A stretch of DNA of 64,000 bases. It comes from Sulfomarinibacter sp963741385 (GTDB lineage: Bacteria; Acidobacteriota; Thermoanaerobaculia; Thermoanaerobaculales; Sulfomarinibacteraceae). Positions 17,000 through 25,634 of the stretch are shown one piece after another. The number at the start of each line of letters is the position of its first letter. Position 1 is the stretch's first letter. The notes under the pieces are model-generated. The model saw only the letters and a program-made list of their open reading frames with translations. It made no database searches and was not told the DNA's origin. Location of the stretch: contig CAVUHO010000010.1 of assembly GCA_963741385.1 (NCBI GenBank), positions 372,001-436,000 on the forward strand, written 5' to 3'. A program made the translations under genes and the position numbers.

Positions 17000-18463
17000 A
17001 TGCAGCCGAGGTTTCAACTGCTCGACGAGGACCTGGCGGACCGCATCATCACCGAGGCCGGGATCGTGTTGGCCGAGGTCGGGATCGACGTCGTCGACGA
17101 CCTGACGAAGGCGCTGCTTGCGGAACACGGCGCAGCCGAAGGCGCCGACGGCCGTGTGCATTTCCGTGAGGACATGGTGGAGGCGGCGCTCGACACCACG
17201 CCTCTGAGCTTCTCGTTGTTTGACGTCATGGGCAACGAGACCCACCGCTTCGAGGGCCGGAAGACCCACTTCACTCCGGGGTCGGCCGCCATCAATATCC
17301 TCGACCGTACGAGCGGTGTGATCCGGCCCGCGGTGACCTCCGATCTGGTCGACCTCGCCAAGCTGGTGAGCCGTCTCCCCCGTTTCGATGCCCAGTCGAC
17401 GGCCCTGGTGGCCTCCGACGTACCCGAGGCCATCGCCGACAGCTATCGTCTCTTTCTCAACCTGCTCCACGGCGAAAAGCCGGTGGTGACCGGCGCCTTC
17501 ACCATCGAAGGTCTGGATGTGATGCGCGACCTCCTGCTCGCCGTCCGCGGCTCGGCCGAGGCCCTCGCCGCGAAACCGGTCGCCATGTTCACCTGCTGTC
17601 CCACCGCACCGTTGCGCTGGACCGACGAGGGCAGCCGCAATCTCATGGATTGCGCCAGAATGCGCATCCCGGTCGAGATCGTGCCCGTGCCGCTGACCGG
17701 TTTCATGGCCCCGGTCACCCTCGTCGGCACCCTCGTGCAACACACGGCCGAGGTCCTGGCCGGGGTCGTCATCGCACAGCTGGCCCAGCCCGGCGCGCCT
17801 CTGCTCTTCGGGGGTTCACCGGCCATCTTCGACCTGCGCTTCGAAACCACCCCGATGGGGGCGATGGAGACCACGATGCTGACCTGCGCCGCGGCCGAGA
17901 TCGGACGCCGCCTCGGGCTTCCGACCCAGGGCTACGTCGCCCTTTCGGACTCCAAGGCCATCGATGCCCAGGCCGGCCTCGAGACGGGGATGGGGGCGAC
18001 CCTCGCCGCCCTCGCCGGCATCGACAACGTCTCCGGGCCCGGCATGCTCGACTTCGAGAGCTGCCAGAGCCTGGAGAAGCTGGTGGTGGACCACGAGATC
18101 TGCCTGATGACCGACCGTCTGCGGGCCGGCATCGAGCCGCGCGAGGACTTCCCGTCGCGGCCGCTCTTCGAGGAGCTGCTGGCCGAAAAACACCTCCTGA
18201 TCGCCGACCACACGAGGCGCCACGTGCGGGAGGAGCTGACCTTCCCCGGCCCGGTCATCGACCGCACGAGCCGCGCACGGTGGTTGGATGAAGGCGGCTC
18301 GACGCTCGGAGAACGGGCCGCCTCAGAGGTCGATCTGAAGCTGGCGGAATTCGAGCCGAGCCGGATCGGCGACGACGTGAAACGCGAGCTCGAACGCATC
18401 ATGGGAGCGGCAGGGCGAGCTGCTGGCATGGATTCGTTGCCGGCTCGTCCTTCGGCTCCATAG
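17000..18463 (+). CDS. MttB-family (trimethylamine methyltransferase-like) protein lacking pyrrolysine
   Basis: A 487-residue TIM-barrel methyltransferase of the COG5598 superfamily, recognisable from GVIRPAVTSDLVDLAKL, the TFTPGSAAINILDR-like start, and the C-terminal DSKAIDAQAGLETGMGATLAALAG and VSGPGML motifs. True archaeal MttB needs an amber-encoded pyrrolysine. Here the frame has no internal TAG, so it belongs to the non-Pyl branch, whose studied members demethylate glycine betaine, proline betaine or carnitine and pass the methyl group to a corrinoid protein. No corrinoid protein or methyl-acceptor gene is adjacent. GGGAGGGTAGCC lies before the start. The 3' end overlaps the convergent peptidase gene by 65 bp. 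Confidence 0.86.
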   Translation: MQPRFQLLDEDLADRIITEAGIVLAEVGIDVVDDLTKALLAEHGAAEGADGRVHFREDMVEAALDTTPLSFSLFDVMGNETHRFEGRKTHFTPGSAAINILDRTSGVIRPAVTSDLVDLAKLVSRLPRFDAQSTALVASDVPEAIADSYRLFLNLLHGEKPVVTGAFTIEGLDVMRDLLLAVRGSAEALAAKPVAMFTCCPTAPLRWTDEGSRNLMDCARMRIPVEIVPVPLTGFMAPVTLVGTLVQHTAEVLAGVVIAQLAQPGAPLLFGGSPAIFDLRFETTPMGAMETTMLTCAAAEIGRRLGLPTQGYVALSDSKAIDAQAGLETGMGATLAALAGIDNVSGPGMLDFESCQSLEKLVVDHEICLMTDRLRAGIEPREDFPSRPLFEELLAEKHLLIADHTRRHVREELTFPGPVIDRTSRARWLDEGGSTLGERAASEVDLKLAEFEPSRIGDDVKRELERIMGAAGRAAGMDSLPARPSAP

Positions 18464-19073
18464 GTTTTACGAGCTGCGCCCTCGCGCCGGGGGGCAGATC
18501 GTTCCACGTCGACGCCAGCCAGTTGACGCCTTCGAGAAAAGCATTCGCGCGATCGGTGTGACGGCAGATCGATCGCACCAGGCGCCAAAAGGCCGGCGAG
18601 TGATCCGGGTGGACCGAGTGCGCAAGTTCGTGCGCCACGACCGCCTCGAGGACCCACGGCGGCATCACCTTGAGCACCGCGTTGAGCCGGACGATCCCGG
18701 TTCGCGGGCTGTAACTTCCCCACTGCGAGCGCTGGTTGGTCGAGAAGCGGACCTCGGTCACCCTGGGGGGTTTCGGAAATTTCGCGGCCATCTTGTTGGC
18801 GACGATTCTCCCCGAGTCGTCGCCGTTGACCGCATCGGCGCGGGCGCGGCGAAGCAACCGGCGCGCAAGCTCCACCGCCACGCTGCGAACCTCGGCCCTG
18901 GAAACCCGGTGTGGCGCGCTGACCGACAGAGTCGAACCACGCAGCCGCGCGTTGATGTTTTTGACCCGTTTTCTGACCACCACGAGGTCGAGGGTCACCT
19001 CATCCACCTGGATCTTCGTCGACACATCCGTCATGGACGGCATGCTACTGATTTTCTTGCAGAAGTCATCCAT
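18399..19073 (-). CDS. YgjP-like zinc metallopeptidase (DUF45)
   Basis: A probable zinc protease with the HExxH-type motif VVAHELAHSVHPDHSPAFW, in which the two helix histidines, the catalytic Glu and a third downstream His are all present. Further family features are RSQWGSYSP and NAVLKVMPPWVLEAV. This is the YgjP/WLM-related M48 group, cytosolic and of unclear substrate. The start is uncertain: ATG at 19073 is given, with alternatives at 19043, 19034 or a TTG at 19121, none with a strong ribosome-binding site. It overlaps the MttB gene tail to tail. Confidence 0.78.
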   Translation of the reverse strand: MDDFCKKISSMPSMTDVSTKIQVDEVTLDLVVVRKRVKNINARLRGSTLSVSAPHRVSRAEVRSVAVELARRLLRRARADAVNGDDSGRIVANKMAAKFPKPPRVTEVRFSTNQRSQWGSYSPRTGIVRLNAVLKVMPPWVLEAVVAHELAHSVHPDHSPAFWRLVRSICRHTDRANAFLEGVNWLASTWNDLPPGARAQLVKPMEPKDEPATNPCQQLALPLP

Positions 19074-19154
19074 CGCTGTGATCCGCCGGCGAGAAGGCGT
19101 CCAGACATCCGGTTTCGGCAACTTTTCGGCCGTGAAGTGCGGATCGTAGCCGCC

Positions 19155-19868
19155 TCAGGCCGACGACGATTTGCCCCGAGCGCCCTTCGAAATGTGGTCC
19201 GCCACGAATCCCGCGACCAAGACCGCCAGGAAGAGCTGACCGATGAGAGCCTCCATCCAGGCCAGGGTGCGGGACGCGTCGGCAACCGGAGTGATGTCGC
19301 CGTAGCCGAGGGTCGTCAACGTGACGAAGCTGTAATAGGTGAAGATCGGCAGCAGGCCGGTCTCACCGGTGGTCGATACGAAAATGGCTTCGTTGGAGGC
19401 GGTAAATGCGGCCGCGGCAGGATCGCGATACTCCAGGTAGGCATACAACAGCGCGAACAGAACACCGATGAACATATAGGCGCAGAGCGCACCGAAAACC
19501 TTCTCGACCGTTGTACGGTTTTCGGTGGAGACGTCTCTCAATATTTTCCAGATCAAATAACCGAAAAACACCGCGCTTAAAAACAGGACGGCACCATTCT
19601 GCACCGGATTGTCAGGCCGGACCGCAGCAACCAGACGCGCGATGATTGCCGCCCCGCCAAGCACAGCGGTCACAACCACACCACGAGCCTCACGGAGCGT
19701 TGCGAGCAGCGCCGCCACGATCAGACCCGTGATCATGAGATCGCCGACATGGAGGAATCCGATGAGATTCGGCGCCAGGGCTTCGACGATAATCAGGACC
19801 AACATCGCAACGAAGATGTTCCGATAGGTATGGCCGCGCAGACGATCGATTCGTGACGGTGTTTTCAT
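19155..19868 (-). CDS. Potassium channel (Ion_trans_2) protein
   Basis: A 237-residue inner-membrane protein with about six hydrophobic segments. The pore loop SFVTLTTLGYGDITPV contains a TLGYGD selectivity filter close to the potassium-channel consensus TVGYGD. The last span (IGQLFLAVLVAGFVADHI) is the pore-lining helix. There is no regulatory TrkA-N/RCK domain at the C-terminus. The N-terminal four spans lack the regular arginine ladder of voltage sensors, so gating is unclear. The 3' end lies 33-81 bp upstream of the peptidase gene on the same strand. Confidence 0.85.
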   Translation of the reverse strand: MKTPSRIDRLRGHTYRNIFVAMLVLIIVEALAPNLIGFLHVGDLMITGLIVAALLATLREARGVVVTAVLGGAAIIARLVAAVRPDNPVQNGAVLFLSAVFFGYLIWKILRDVSTENRTTVEKVFGALCAYMFIGVLFALLYAYLEYRDPAAAAFTASNEAIFVSTTGETGLLPIFTYYSFVTLTTLGYGDITPVADASRTLAWMEALIGQLFLAVLVAGFVADHISKGARGKSSSA

Positions 19869-19977
19869 GATACCGAGATTCTAGCCGATAGCACCGCTCT
19901 GACGCTCCACTGTTCCCCGCGAATCTGACAGATGTGTATGATCGTCGCGTCCGCTTGGACCAACGGAGGATGATGTC

Positions 19978-20868
19978 ATGCGCCACATCGCGGTCAGTCT
20001 TTTCTGTGCACTCATCGCGTCCGTTCCGGCGACTGCCGTCGAATTCCTCGGTGTCGATCTCTGCGCCGGCTCGGTGGACACCTCGGTGGTATTGCCTGTC
20101 GGTTCGCCGCTTTCGTTGGAGAGCGCAGAGATCGGCCGTTACGGCGGTCTCCTGCTGCTGTTCAAGGCCGAGAACGGCGACATCATGGATCACATCGACA
20201 ACCTCATGTCCTTCTACACCGATACCCGCGGCACCGGCGATGTGCAGAAACTCCAGTGGACTGGGAACCAGTTCACCGCTTACGCCCAGCTGATCAAAAA
20301 GGGCTACGCCGCCCTCGCCGTGAGCACCACGGACACCTGTACCGGCGGGGGGACCGCCACGAACCCGGAGCCAAGCGCCGGCATCGAAGCCCCCGGACCG
20401 GACACAGCGACGCCAACTCAGCTGGAAACTGCGGCGGCGTCTGAAACCAAGGCCGAGGCTCAGGCAGTTGAAGCAGCCGCGGTCGCGGTAGCTGCCGCCA
20501 CCAGCACCGTGGACGAGACCACCGCACCAGACGAGACCGCGGCCTCAGTCGCGGCGCCGGTTTCCCCCGAGAAGCCAGCGTCCCCCGCTGCATTCCTGCT
20601 CAAAGGCAAACTCAAGCACGCCGCGGCCGAGGATGGCTGGGTCGATGTGATGGGCGTGGTTGTCAACAACTCGGGCGCCACCTACGATGTCGCCAGCTTC
20701 GACCTCAGCCTCTACGACGGTTCAGGCGATCTCATCTGTGTCGACACAATTTCGGTCAACCAGCTCCGCGACGGCCAGGAGCGCGCCTTCCGCTCAGCCA
20801 TCCGCTGCGCCGACTACGATGCCGCAGCCGTCGCCGCCTGGAAGCTCCAGTTCGCGGGCGCTCACTGA
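19978..20868 (+). CDS. Exported protein with Ala/Thr/Glu-rich linker and FxLyD-like C-terminal domain
   Basis: A 296-residue protein with a signal peptide (MRHIAVSLFCALIASVPATAVEF). A small N-terminal domain of about 100 residues follows. A low-complexity segment rich in Ala, Thr, Glu and Pro comes next (about 125-205), then a C-terminal beta-sandwich-like domain. The order VDVMGVVVNNSGATYDVASFDLSLYD...GDLICVD resembles FxLyD domains that occur on extracytoplasmic proteins. GGAGGATGATGTC lies before the start. It is divergent from the potassium channel gene. No specific function can be given. Confidence 0.75.
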   Translation: MRHIAVSLFCALIASVPATAVEFLGVDLCAGSVDTSVVLPVGSPLSLESAEIGRYGGLLLLFKAENGDIMDHIDNLMSFYTDTRGTGDVQKLQWTGNQFTAYAQLIKKGYAALAVSTTDTCTGGGTATNPEPSAGIEAPGPDTATPTQLETAAASETKAEAQAVEAAAVAVAAATSTVDETTAPDETAASVAAPVSPEKPASPAAFLLKGKLKHAAAEDGWVDVMGVVVNNSGATYDVASFDLSLYDGSGDLICVDTISVNQLRDGQERAFRSAIRCADYDAAAVAAWKLQFAGAH

Positions 20869-22632
20869 AAGCAATTCGTGGCGGCGGCCGCGACGGCCGC
20901 AGCCACGAATTGCTGACGACGACATGGCCGCTGCAGCTGGAGGGAGTTGTTGCCTTACCCTGCTGCCGGCGGGGGAAGAAACAACCAGGCCGATCGACGT
21001 ACCGACCGAGGCAGCCGGATAGCGGCTGACAATGGTCTTGGGCTGCAAACGGTCGCCGAATACGCTGAGCCGGAGCTTCCACAGACCCGCCAGGGCGATT
21101 GTGGCGACACCCGCGACACGCTCCCACAGACGCCGGCCAAAGAGACGGCCCGCGCGTTGATAGAGCCTTTCTGCCCGGGCTTTTTCCAATGAATTGACGG
21201 CGTTGTGCGCCACCGAAGGAAGGATCAAGCTCCAACTTCGCGCCTTGTCCCGGCACTGTGCCAACCGCGCCTCGAGACAGGCATCCCGATCGGTCATCCC
21301 CGCCAGGTGCTCGTAACCGCGCACCGCGGTCTCCGCCATCCGGAACATCGAGCTCGAGTTTTCCTCGTAGTCCTGGCGGAAGGCAGTGTTCATCCATTTT
21401 TCCGCATCGTCGTCGGTGAAAGCCGGATGGTGGAAACTGAGGCGCTTCTGACCGTGCCACTCCTGGAAGGGCAGATCCATCCGTAAGAGCCCACGTCTCT
21501 GATGGTCCAGGTACAGCGCGGTGACCGGGATCGGAGTCAGGAGCATGAACTGGACGAAGTCCGCTTCGAGACCAACCAGAAAATCGATATCGTCCTGCAT
21601 GTTCTCCGGCGTGTGGTGCTCCATACACAGGATGCCTGACGCGAGGACTGCGATCCCGCGATCCCTCAGGTTCTGCACCAATCTGTTGGCGTCGATGCCG
21701 TGGTTCTTGGCAAAGGCGGACTGGCGGCTGCGGCTTTCAAACCCTATCCACACCAGGTCCACTCCGAGCCGCACGAGATTGTCGAGACCGAAGGCGGTGA
21801 TCGCTTCCGCCGAAGAAAACAGGTGGAAGCGGAAGAAGCGCTGGTGGCGCTCCATCTCCGACAGCAGATCGAGCGCGCGGTCACGATCCTTGAGGAAGTT
21901 CTCGTCCATGACAAAGAAGCTGTCGGTGCCCCTCTCGTCGGCCACCTTGCAGGCGGTCTCGAAGAGCGCCTCGCCAGTTTCGAGGAACGGGGTATAGCGC
22001 TTGCCGAAAAAGTGCGATGTCGAACAGAAGCTGCACCCGTTGACGCAGCCAACACCCGGTACCAAGAGGCTGGAGGCGGCCCCGGTCAACGGAACACCGA
22101 GAATGCTCATCCATTCGGCGCTCGGCAACGCGGGGTGGCGGATCGACGCTTCCGGGTCCTGACCGAGGTGGTCGCGCATCCAGCGGATGCCCTCGCCCTT
22201 GACCACGTGGTCACAGTCGATGAGTTGCTCGATTCCTTCGATCGCCGCGCCGTGTCCACCGAGGATGATCTCGGCGTGGGGAGCTTTCTCCCGAACGACG
22301 CGGGCCATTTCCCGCGCCTTGTCCATATTCGGCATGATGAAGGAGATCCCCACCATGTCGTAGCCGCCCTTCTCGACCTCGCGGGCGAATCGTTTTCGAC
22401 TCGGAAAATCGAGGATCGTAACGTCGGCATCGATGTTGTCGGCGATGAAGTAGAGCCCGAAGGAACGGTGGTGAAAACGGAAGGAGGCCGGTCCCTGCGC
22501 CTTGGTCACCTGGTTGTGATACAGCTCCATGATGTTTTCTTTGCGGCCGAACTCGTCGTCCACACCGTAGGGGCCGAAGACCCCGCTCAGAAGGATTTTC
22601 GGGGTCCGCCCTGATTCCGTCCACGATCCCAT
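20794..22632 (-). CDS. B12-binding domain radical SAM protein
   Basis: A 612-residue cobalamin-type radical SAM enzyme. The N-terminal B12-binding fold covers about residues 10-150 (GYDMVGISFIMPNMDKAREM, then EIILGGHGA). The radical SAM cluster motif is CVNGCSFC (CX3CX2C) near residue 205, followed by SAM-domain segments DENFLKDRDRALDLL and IGFESRS. The ATG at 22632 has GGAG upstream and is preferred to 22707. The C-terminus is doubtful: the last 50 residues are low complexity, read through a strong hairpin and overlap the convergent gene by 75 bp. Removing one C from a C-run near 20970 would instead stop the protein at 20955. The substrate is unknown. Confidence 0.82.
   Translation of the reverse strand: MGSWTESGRTPKILLSGVFGPYGVDDEFGRKENIMELYHNQVTKAQGPASFRFHHRSFGLYFIADNIDADVTILDFPSRKRFAREVEKGGYDMVGISFIMPNMDKAREMARVVREKAPHAEIILGGHGAAIEGIEQLIDCDHVVKGEGIRWMRDHLGQDPEASIRHPALPSAEWMSILGVPLTGAASSLLVPGVGCVNGCSFCSTSHFFGKRYTPFLETGEALFETACKVADERGTDSFFVMDENFLKDRDRALDLLSEMERHQRFFRFHLFSSAEAITAFGLDNLVRLGVDLVWIGFESRSRQSAFAKNHGIDANRLVQNLRDRGIAVLASGILCMEHHTPENMQDDIDFLVGLEADFVQFMLLTPIPVTALYLDHQRRGLLRMDLPFQEWHGQKRLSFHHPAFTDDDAEKWMNTAFRQDYEENSSSMFRMAETAVRGYEHLAGMTDRDACLEARLAQCRDKARSWSLILPSVAHNAVNSLEKARAERLYQRAGRLFGRRLWERVAGVATIALAGLWKLRLSVFGDRLQPKTIVSRYPAASVGTSIGLVVSSPAGSRVRQQLPPAAAAMSSSAIRGCGRRGRRHELLSVSARELELPGGDGCGIVVGAADG
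20870..20914. terminator. Strong bidirectional hairpin after the exported-protein gene
   Basis: A 13-bp perfect stem (AGCAATTCGTGGC / GCCACGAATTGCT) continues, after one mismatch zone, into a 7-bp perfect stem with a three-base loop, beginning two bases after the stop at 20868. The hairpin is nearly perfect over 45 nt and lies between convergent genes, as expected for a bidirectional terminator. It lacks a T-run. Confidence 0.6.
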
Positions 22633-22751
22633 GTCCGACTCCGCGTTTGGATTTCGCGGCCGCAGCGACGGCGACCATTGCCGATCAGCGTATGGAGCCG
22701 AGGTCACGAAAATGTCATGGCTGATGAAAATTTCCAGAATTCACCCAACGT

Positions 22752-23843
22752 GTGACAACGCGGCTGGAGGGCGCAATACTGTCGGTGATGAAATCGGAAA
22801 TTGACCACCACATCGATCGAGACGCCAAGGCGACCACGAGATCCCGGATCTCGGCGATGGCCGCCGACGCCCTCGGCGATCGACCCGCGCAGGTGGTGAC
22901 CCGGCTCAAAATGCTCGGCCCCAATTTGAGCCTGACCGGGGTGATCGTCACCCTCGCCGTCGGCGTGATGCTGCCGGTGGTGGTGTTGACCTCGGTAGGT
23001 ATCGTCTCTATCGCGCTCGGTGAGCGCACCAATAATCTGGTGGTCGGCGTGCTGGTGGTCTGCTTCGCCGTCGCCTCCATCGGCGGTGCGGTGACCGCCA
23101 CGATACTGCTCGGCCGCAAGGCGCGCACCGCCAGGCTCCAGGCCGACTTTCTGGCCAACGTGAGCCACGAGCTGCGGACGCCGCTGTCGGCCATCCGGAT
23201 GTACGCGCAGATCTTACAGAACGAGCGGCTGCGCGAAGACCCCCATAGGACCAAAGAGTGCCTCGACACCATCGTGCGCGAAACCGAGTGGCTCGAGACG
23301 ATGGTCGACCGGGTTCTCACCTGGCGCAGCGCCGCCGAGGACCGGCTGGTGCTCGAGCTGCACATCACACCGTTGGCCGCAACCGTTCAAACGGCGTTGG
23401 ATCGTTTTTCCCTGCTCACCGCTCCGGGCGAGGTGGCGCTCACGACCGACCTCACCACCACCACCCCGGTGGCCCACGATCCGAACGCGATCGTCACCGT
23501 GCTCCTCAATCTCCTGATCAACGCCTACAAGTACACCACCGAAGACAAGCAGATCGCGGTCCGTGCCTTCGACCGGGACCGAGAGGTCGTGCTGGAAGTC
23601 GAAGACAACGGCATCGGCATCCCTCTCACCGACCGACGCCGCATCTTCGAACCGTTTTTCAGGAGTGACGACCGCCTGCGCGCCGGATCCTCCGGCGCCG
23701 GACTTGGGCTCGCCATCACCAAGACTCTGGTCGCCGCCCACCAGGGAACGATTGAAGTGAGCTCGCAGGAGGGCCTCGGGACCCGCATGACGGTGAGGCT
23801 TCCAAGAGCCTCGGAGCACCTCGCTGAACCGGATGCCCGATGA
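22752..23843 (+). CDS. Two-component sensor histidine kinase
   Basis: A 363-residue inner-membrane kinase. Two hydrophobic spans lie near residues 60-82 and 95-118 with almost no periplasmic loop between them, so it has no large external sensor domain. HisKA contains the phospho-acceptor His in NVSHELRTPLSAI, and HATPase_c shows NLLINAYKYT, DNGIGIP and GAGLGLAI. The GTG at 22752 gives the longest form; an ATG at 22788 is also possible. Its stop overlaps the start of the response regulator (ATGA), so the pair is translationally coupled. The stimulus is unknown. Confidence 0.88.
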   Translation: MTTRLEGAILSVMKSEIDHHIDRDAKATTRSRISAMAADALGDRPAQVVTRLKMLGPNLSLTGVIVTLAVGVMLPVVVLTSVGIVSIALGERTNNLVVGVLVVCFAVASIGGAVTATILLGRKARTARLQADFLANVSHELRTPLSAIRMYAQILQNERLREDPHRTKECLDTIVRETEWLETMVDRVLTWRSAAEDRLVLELHITPLAATVQTALDRFSLLTAPGEVALTTDLTTTTPVAHDPNAIVTVLLNLLINAYKYTTEDKQIAVRAFDRDREVVLEVEDNGIGIPLTDRRRIFEPFFRSDDRLRAGSSGAGLGLAITKTLVAAHQGTIEVSSQEGLGTRMTVRLPRASEHLAEPDAR

Positions 23844-24532
23844 CGGGTCCTCACAGCACCATCCTGATTATTGAAGACGATCGAGCGCTGCGTGAAGGTC
23901 TGGCCCTCAACTTCGAGCTCCACGGTTACCAGGTAGAGACTGCGGCCGACGGCGAAGAAGGTATGCGCAAAGCCTTCGATCTCCGGCCCGACCTCATCGT
24001 GCTCGACATCATGCTCCCGGTCTGGAGCGGTCTCGATATTCTGGCCGAGCTGCGCCATCGTCGACAGGATGTGCCGGTGCTGATTCTCTCCGCCCGCGGC
24101 ACCACCAACAACAAGGTGGAAGGCCTCAACATAGGCGCCGACGACTATCTCGCCAAGCCCTTCGAGCTGCCCGAGTTGCTGGCCAGGGTCGAGGCCATGC
24201 TCCGCCGCCGGCGCGCCGATCAGCCCTCACAGCCCGCGTTCACCTTCGGACGGGTAACCATCGACCAGGACAATCGCCGGGTCACTGTGGAGGACGATGA
24301 GGTGGCGCTGTCGGCCAAGGAGTTCGATCTGCTCTCGTTTCTCGCGCTGGTCCCTGGCCGGCCCAGAACCCGCGAAGAGATCCTCAACAATGTCTGGGGC
24401 TGGGACTTTGACGGTTCACCAAGAACCGTCGACAACTTCGTCCTCTCGCTGCGCCAGAAGCTCGAGGCTGACCCGAAGCACCCCCGCCACATCCTCACCG
24501 CCCATGGAGTCGGCTACAAGCTGCGCTTGTAG
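23840..24532 (+). CDS. OmpR/PhoB-family response regulator
   Basis: A 230-residue cytosolic regulator with a receiver domain (EDDRALREGL acidic pair, phospho-Asp in VLDIMLP, Lys in LAKPFELPE) and a C-terminal winged-helix Trans_reg_C domain (LSAKEFDLLSFLALVPGR and SPRTVDNFVLSLRQKLE). It is coupled to the kinase upstream by an ATGA overlap, and they form a complete pair. The downstream ABC exporter genes, about 115 bp away on the same strand, are possible targets, though no operator was identified. Confidence 0.93.
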   Translation: MTGPHSTILIIEDDRALREGLALNFELHGYQVETAADGEEGMRKAFDLRPDLIVLDIMLPVWSGLDILAELRHRRQDVPVLILSARGTTNNKVEGLNIGADDYLAKPFELPELLARVEAMLRRRRADQPSQPAFTFGRVTIDQDNRRVTVEDDEVALSAKEFDLLSFLALVPGRPRTREEILNNVWGWDFDGSPRTVDNFVLSLRQKLEADPKHPRHILTAHGVGYKLRL

Positions 24533-24647
24533 ACCGTCGACCGACCCCAATACATCTCATCCCATTTGGTGTCTGGCCAAGAGAGCGTGATACCTTGCAG
24601 ACTCAAGGGAACTTCGAACATGTGTGCTGCTTTTCCAGAAGAGTTTC

Positions 24648-25634
24648 ATGGCCTCCAGCCCGGGACGGAGGTCAGACTTCGTGGTTGAGGGCGAGCGCGC
24701 TGTGGTTCAGGGCGGTGCCCCGCCCGACCGGGCGCTTCGCGTTCGCGATGTGGCCAAGCGGTACGGGCGCATGACCGCTTTGGAGTCCGCCAGCTTCGAG
24801 CTGCGGCGGGGCGAGCGCCTGGCCCTTCTCGGACCGAACGGCGCCGGCAAGACGACCCTGGTGCGGTGTATTTGCGGTCGCGCGGTGCCCGATTCGGGAG
24901 AGATCGAGATGTTCGACCGCCTGCTGCCCCCGAGCGGCGGAAGGCAGAGGCTCGGCTTTGTTCCGCAGGAGATCGCCCTGTATCTCGACCTGACCGCGCG
25001 CGAGAACCTCGAGGCCTTCGGCCGTTTCAATGGGCTGCGTGGCAGCGATCTTTACAACGCCGTCGAGTGGGGGTTGGGATGGACCGGTCTCGCCGACCGG
25101 GCCGGCGACCTGGTCAAGACTTTCTCAGGCGGCATGAAGCGCCGGATCAACATCGCGTGCGGAGTCCTCCACCGTCCGCTGGTCCTGTTGTTGGACGAGC
25201 CGACGGTCGGAGTGGACCCGCAGAGCCGTGACCGCATCTTCTTCATGCTGGAAGAGTTGTGGCGCCAGGGCACTTCGATCCTGCTCACTACCCATCAACT
25301 GGACGAGGCCGAGCAGCAGTGCGACCGCATCGTCATCATCGACCACGGCCGCGCGATTGCCGAGGGCACCCTCACAGAGCTCATCGCGAACACGGTGGGC
25401 GTGAACCGGAGAGTGATCTTCAAGCTGGCCCACCCCGGGCCGAAGCTCGCTGGCATGGAGATGAGTGACGACGGGCGACAGCTGGTCGCCGAGGTCGCCG
25501 ACGTGGCGCTCGAGCTGCCCGAGGTGCTGTCCCGGATCCGTGAAGCAGGTGGGCAGGTCAGTGACCTCGAGGTCCACTCCCCCTCACTGCACGCCGTCTT
25601 CATTCACCTGACCGGACGGGAGCTGCGCGAATGA
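24648..25634 (+). CDS. ABC-2 type exporter, ATP-binding subunit
   Basis: A cytosolic ATPase of about 328 residues. It has Walker A GPNGAGKTT, signature motif FSGGMKRRINIA, Walker B LVLLLDEPTVGVDP and the H-loop LTTHQLDEAE. A C-terminal extension of about 90 residues is typical of ABC-2/CcmA-type exporters. The ATG at 24648 is preferred over a GTG at 24624 because AGAAGAG lies before it. The stop overlaps the permease start (ATGA). The cargo is unknown; the position upstream of the carotenoid genes is the only clue. Confidence 0.9.
   Translation: MASSPGRRSDFVVEGERAVVQGGAPPDRALRVRDVAKRYGRMTALESASFELRRGERLALLGPNGAGKTTLVRCICGRAVPDSGEIEMFDRLLPPSGGRQRLGFVPQEIALYLDLTARENLEAFGRFNGLRGSDLYNAVEWGLGWTGLADRAGDLVKTFSGGMKRRINIACGVLHRPLVLLLDEPTVGVDPQSRDRIFFMLEELWRQGTSILLTTHQLDEAEQQCDRIVIIDHGRAIAEGTLTELIANTVGVNRRVIFKLAHPGPKLAGMEMSDDGRQLVAEVADVALELPEVLSRIREAGGQVSDLEVHSPSLHAVFIHLTGRELRE

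Noticed and set aside
17000..18463. An in-frame amber codon for pyrrolysine in the MttB homologue
   Set aside because: The frame is open with no internal TAG.
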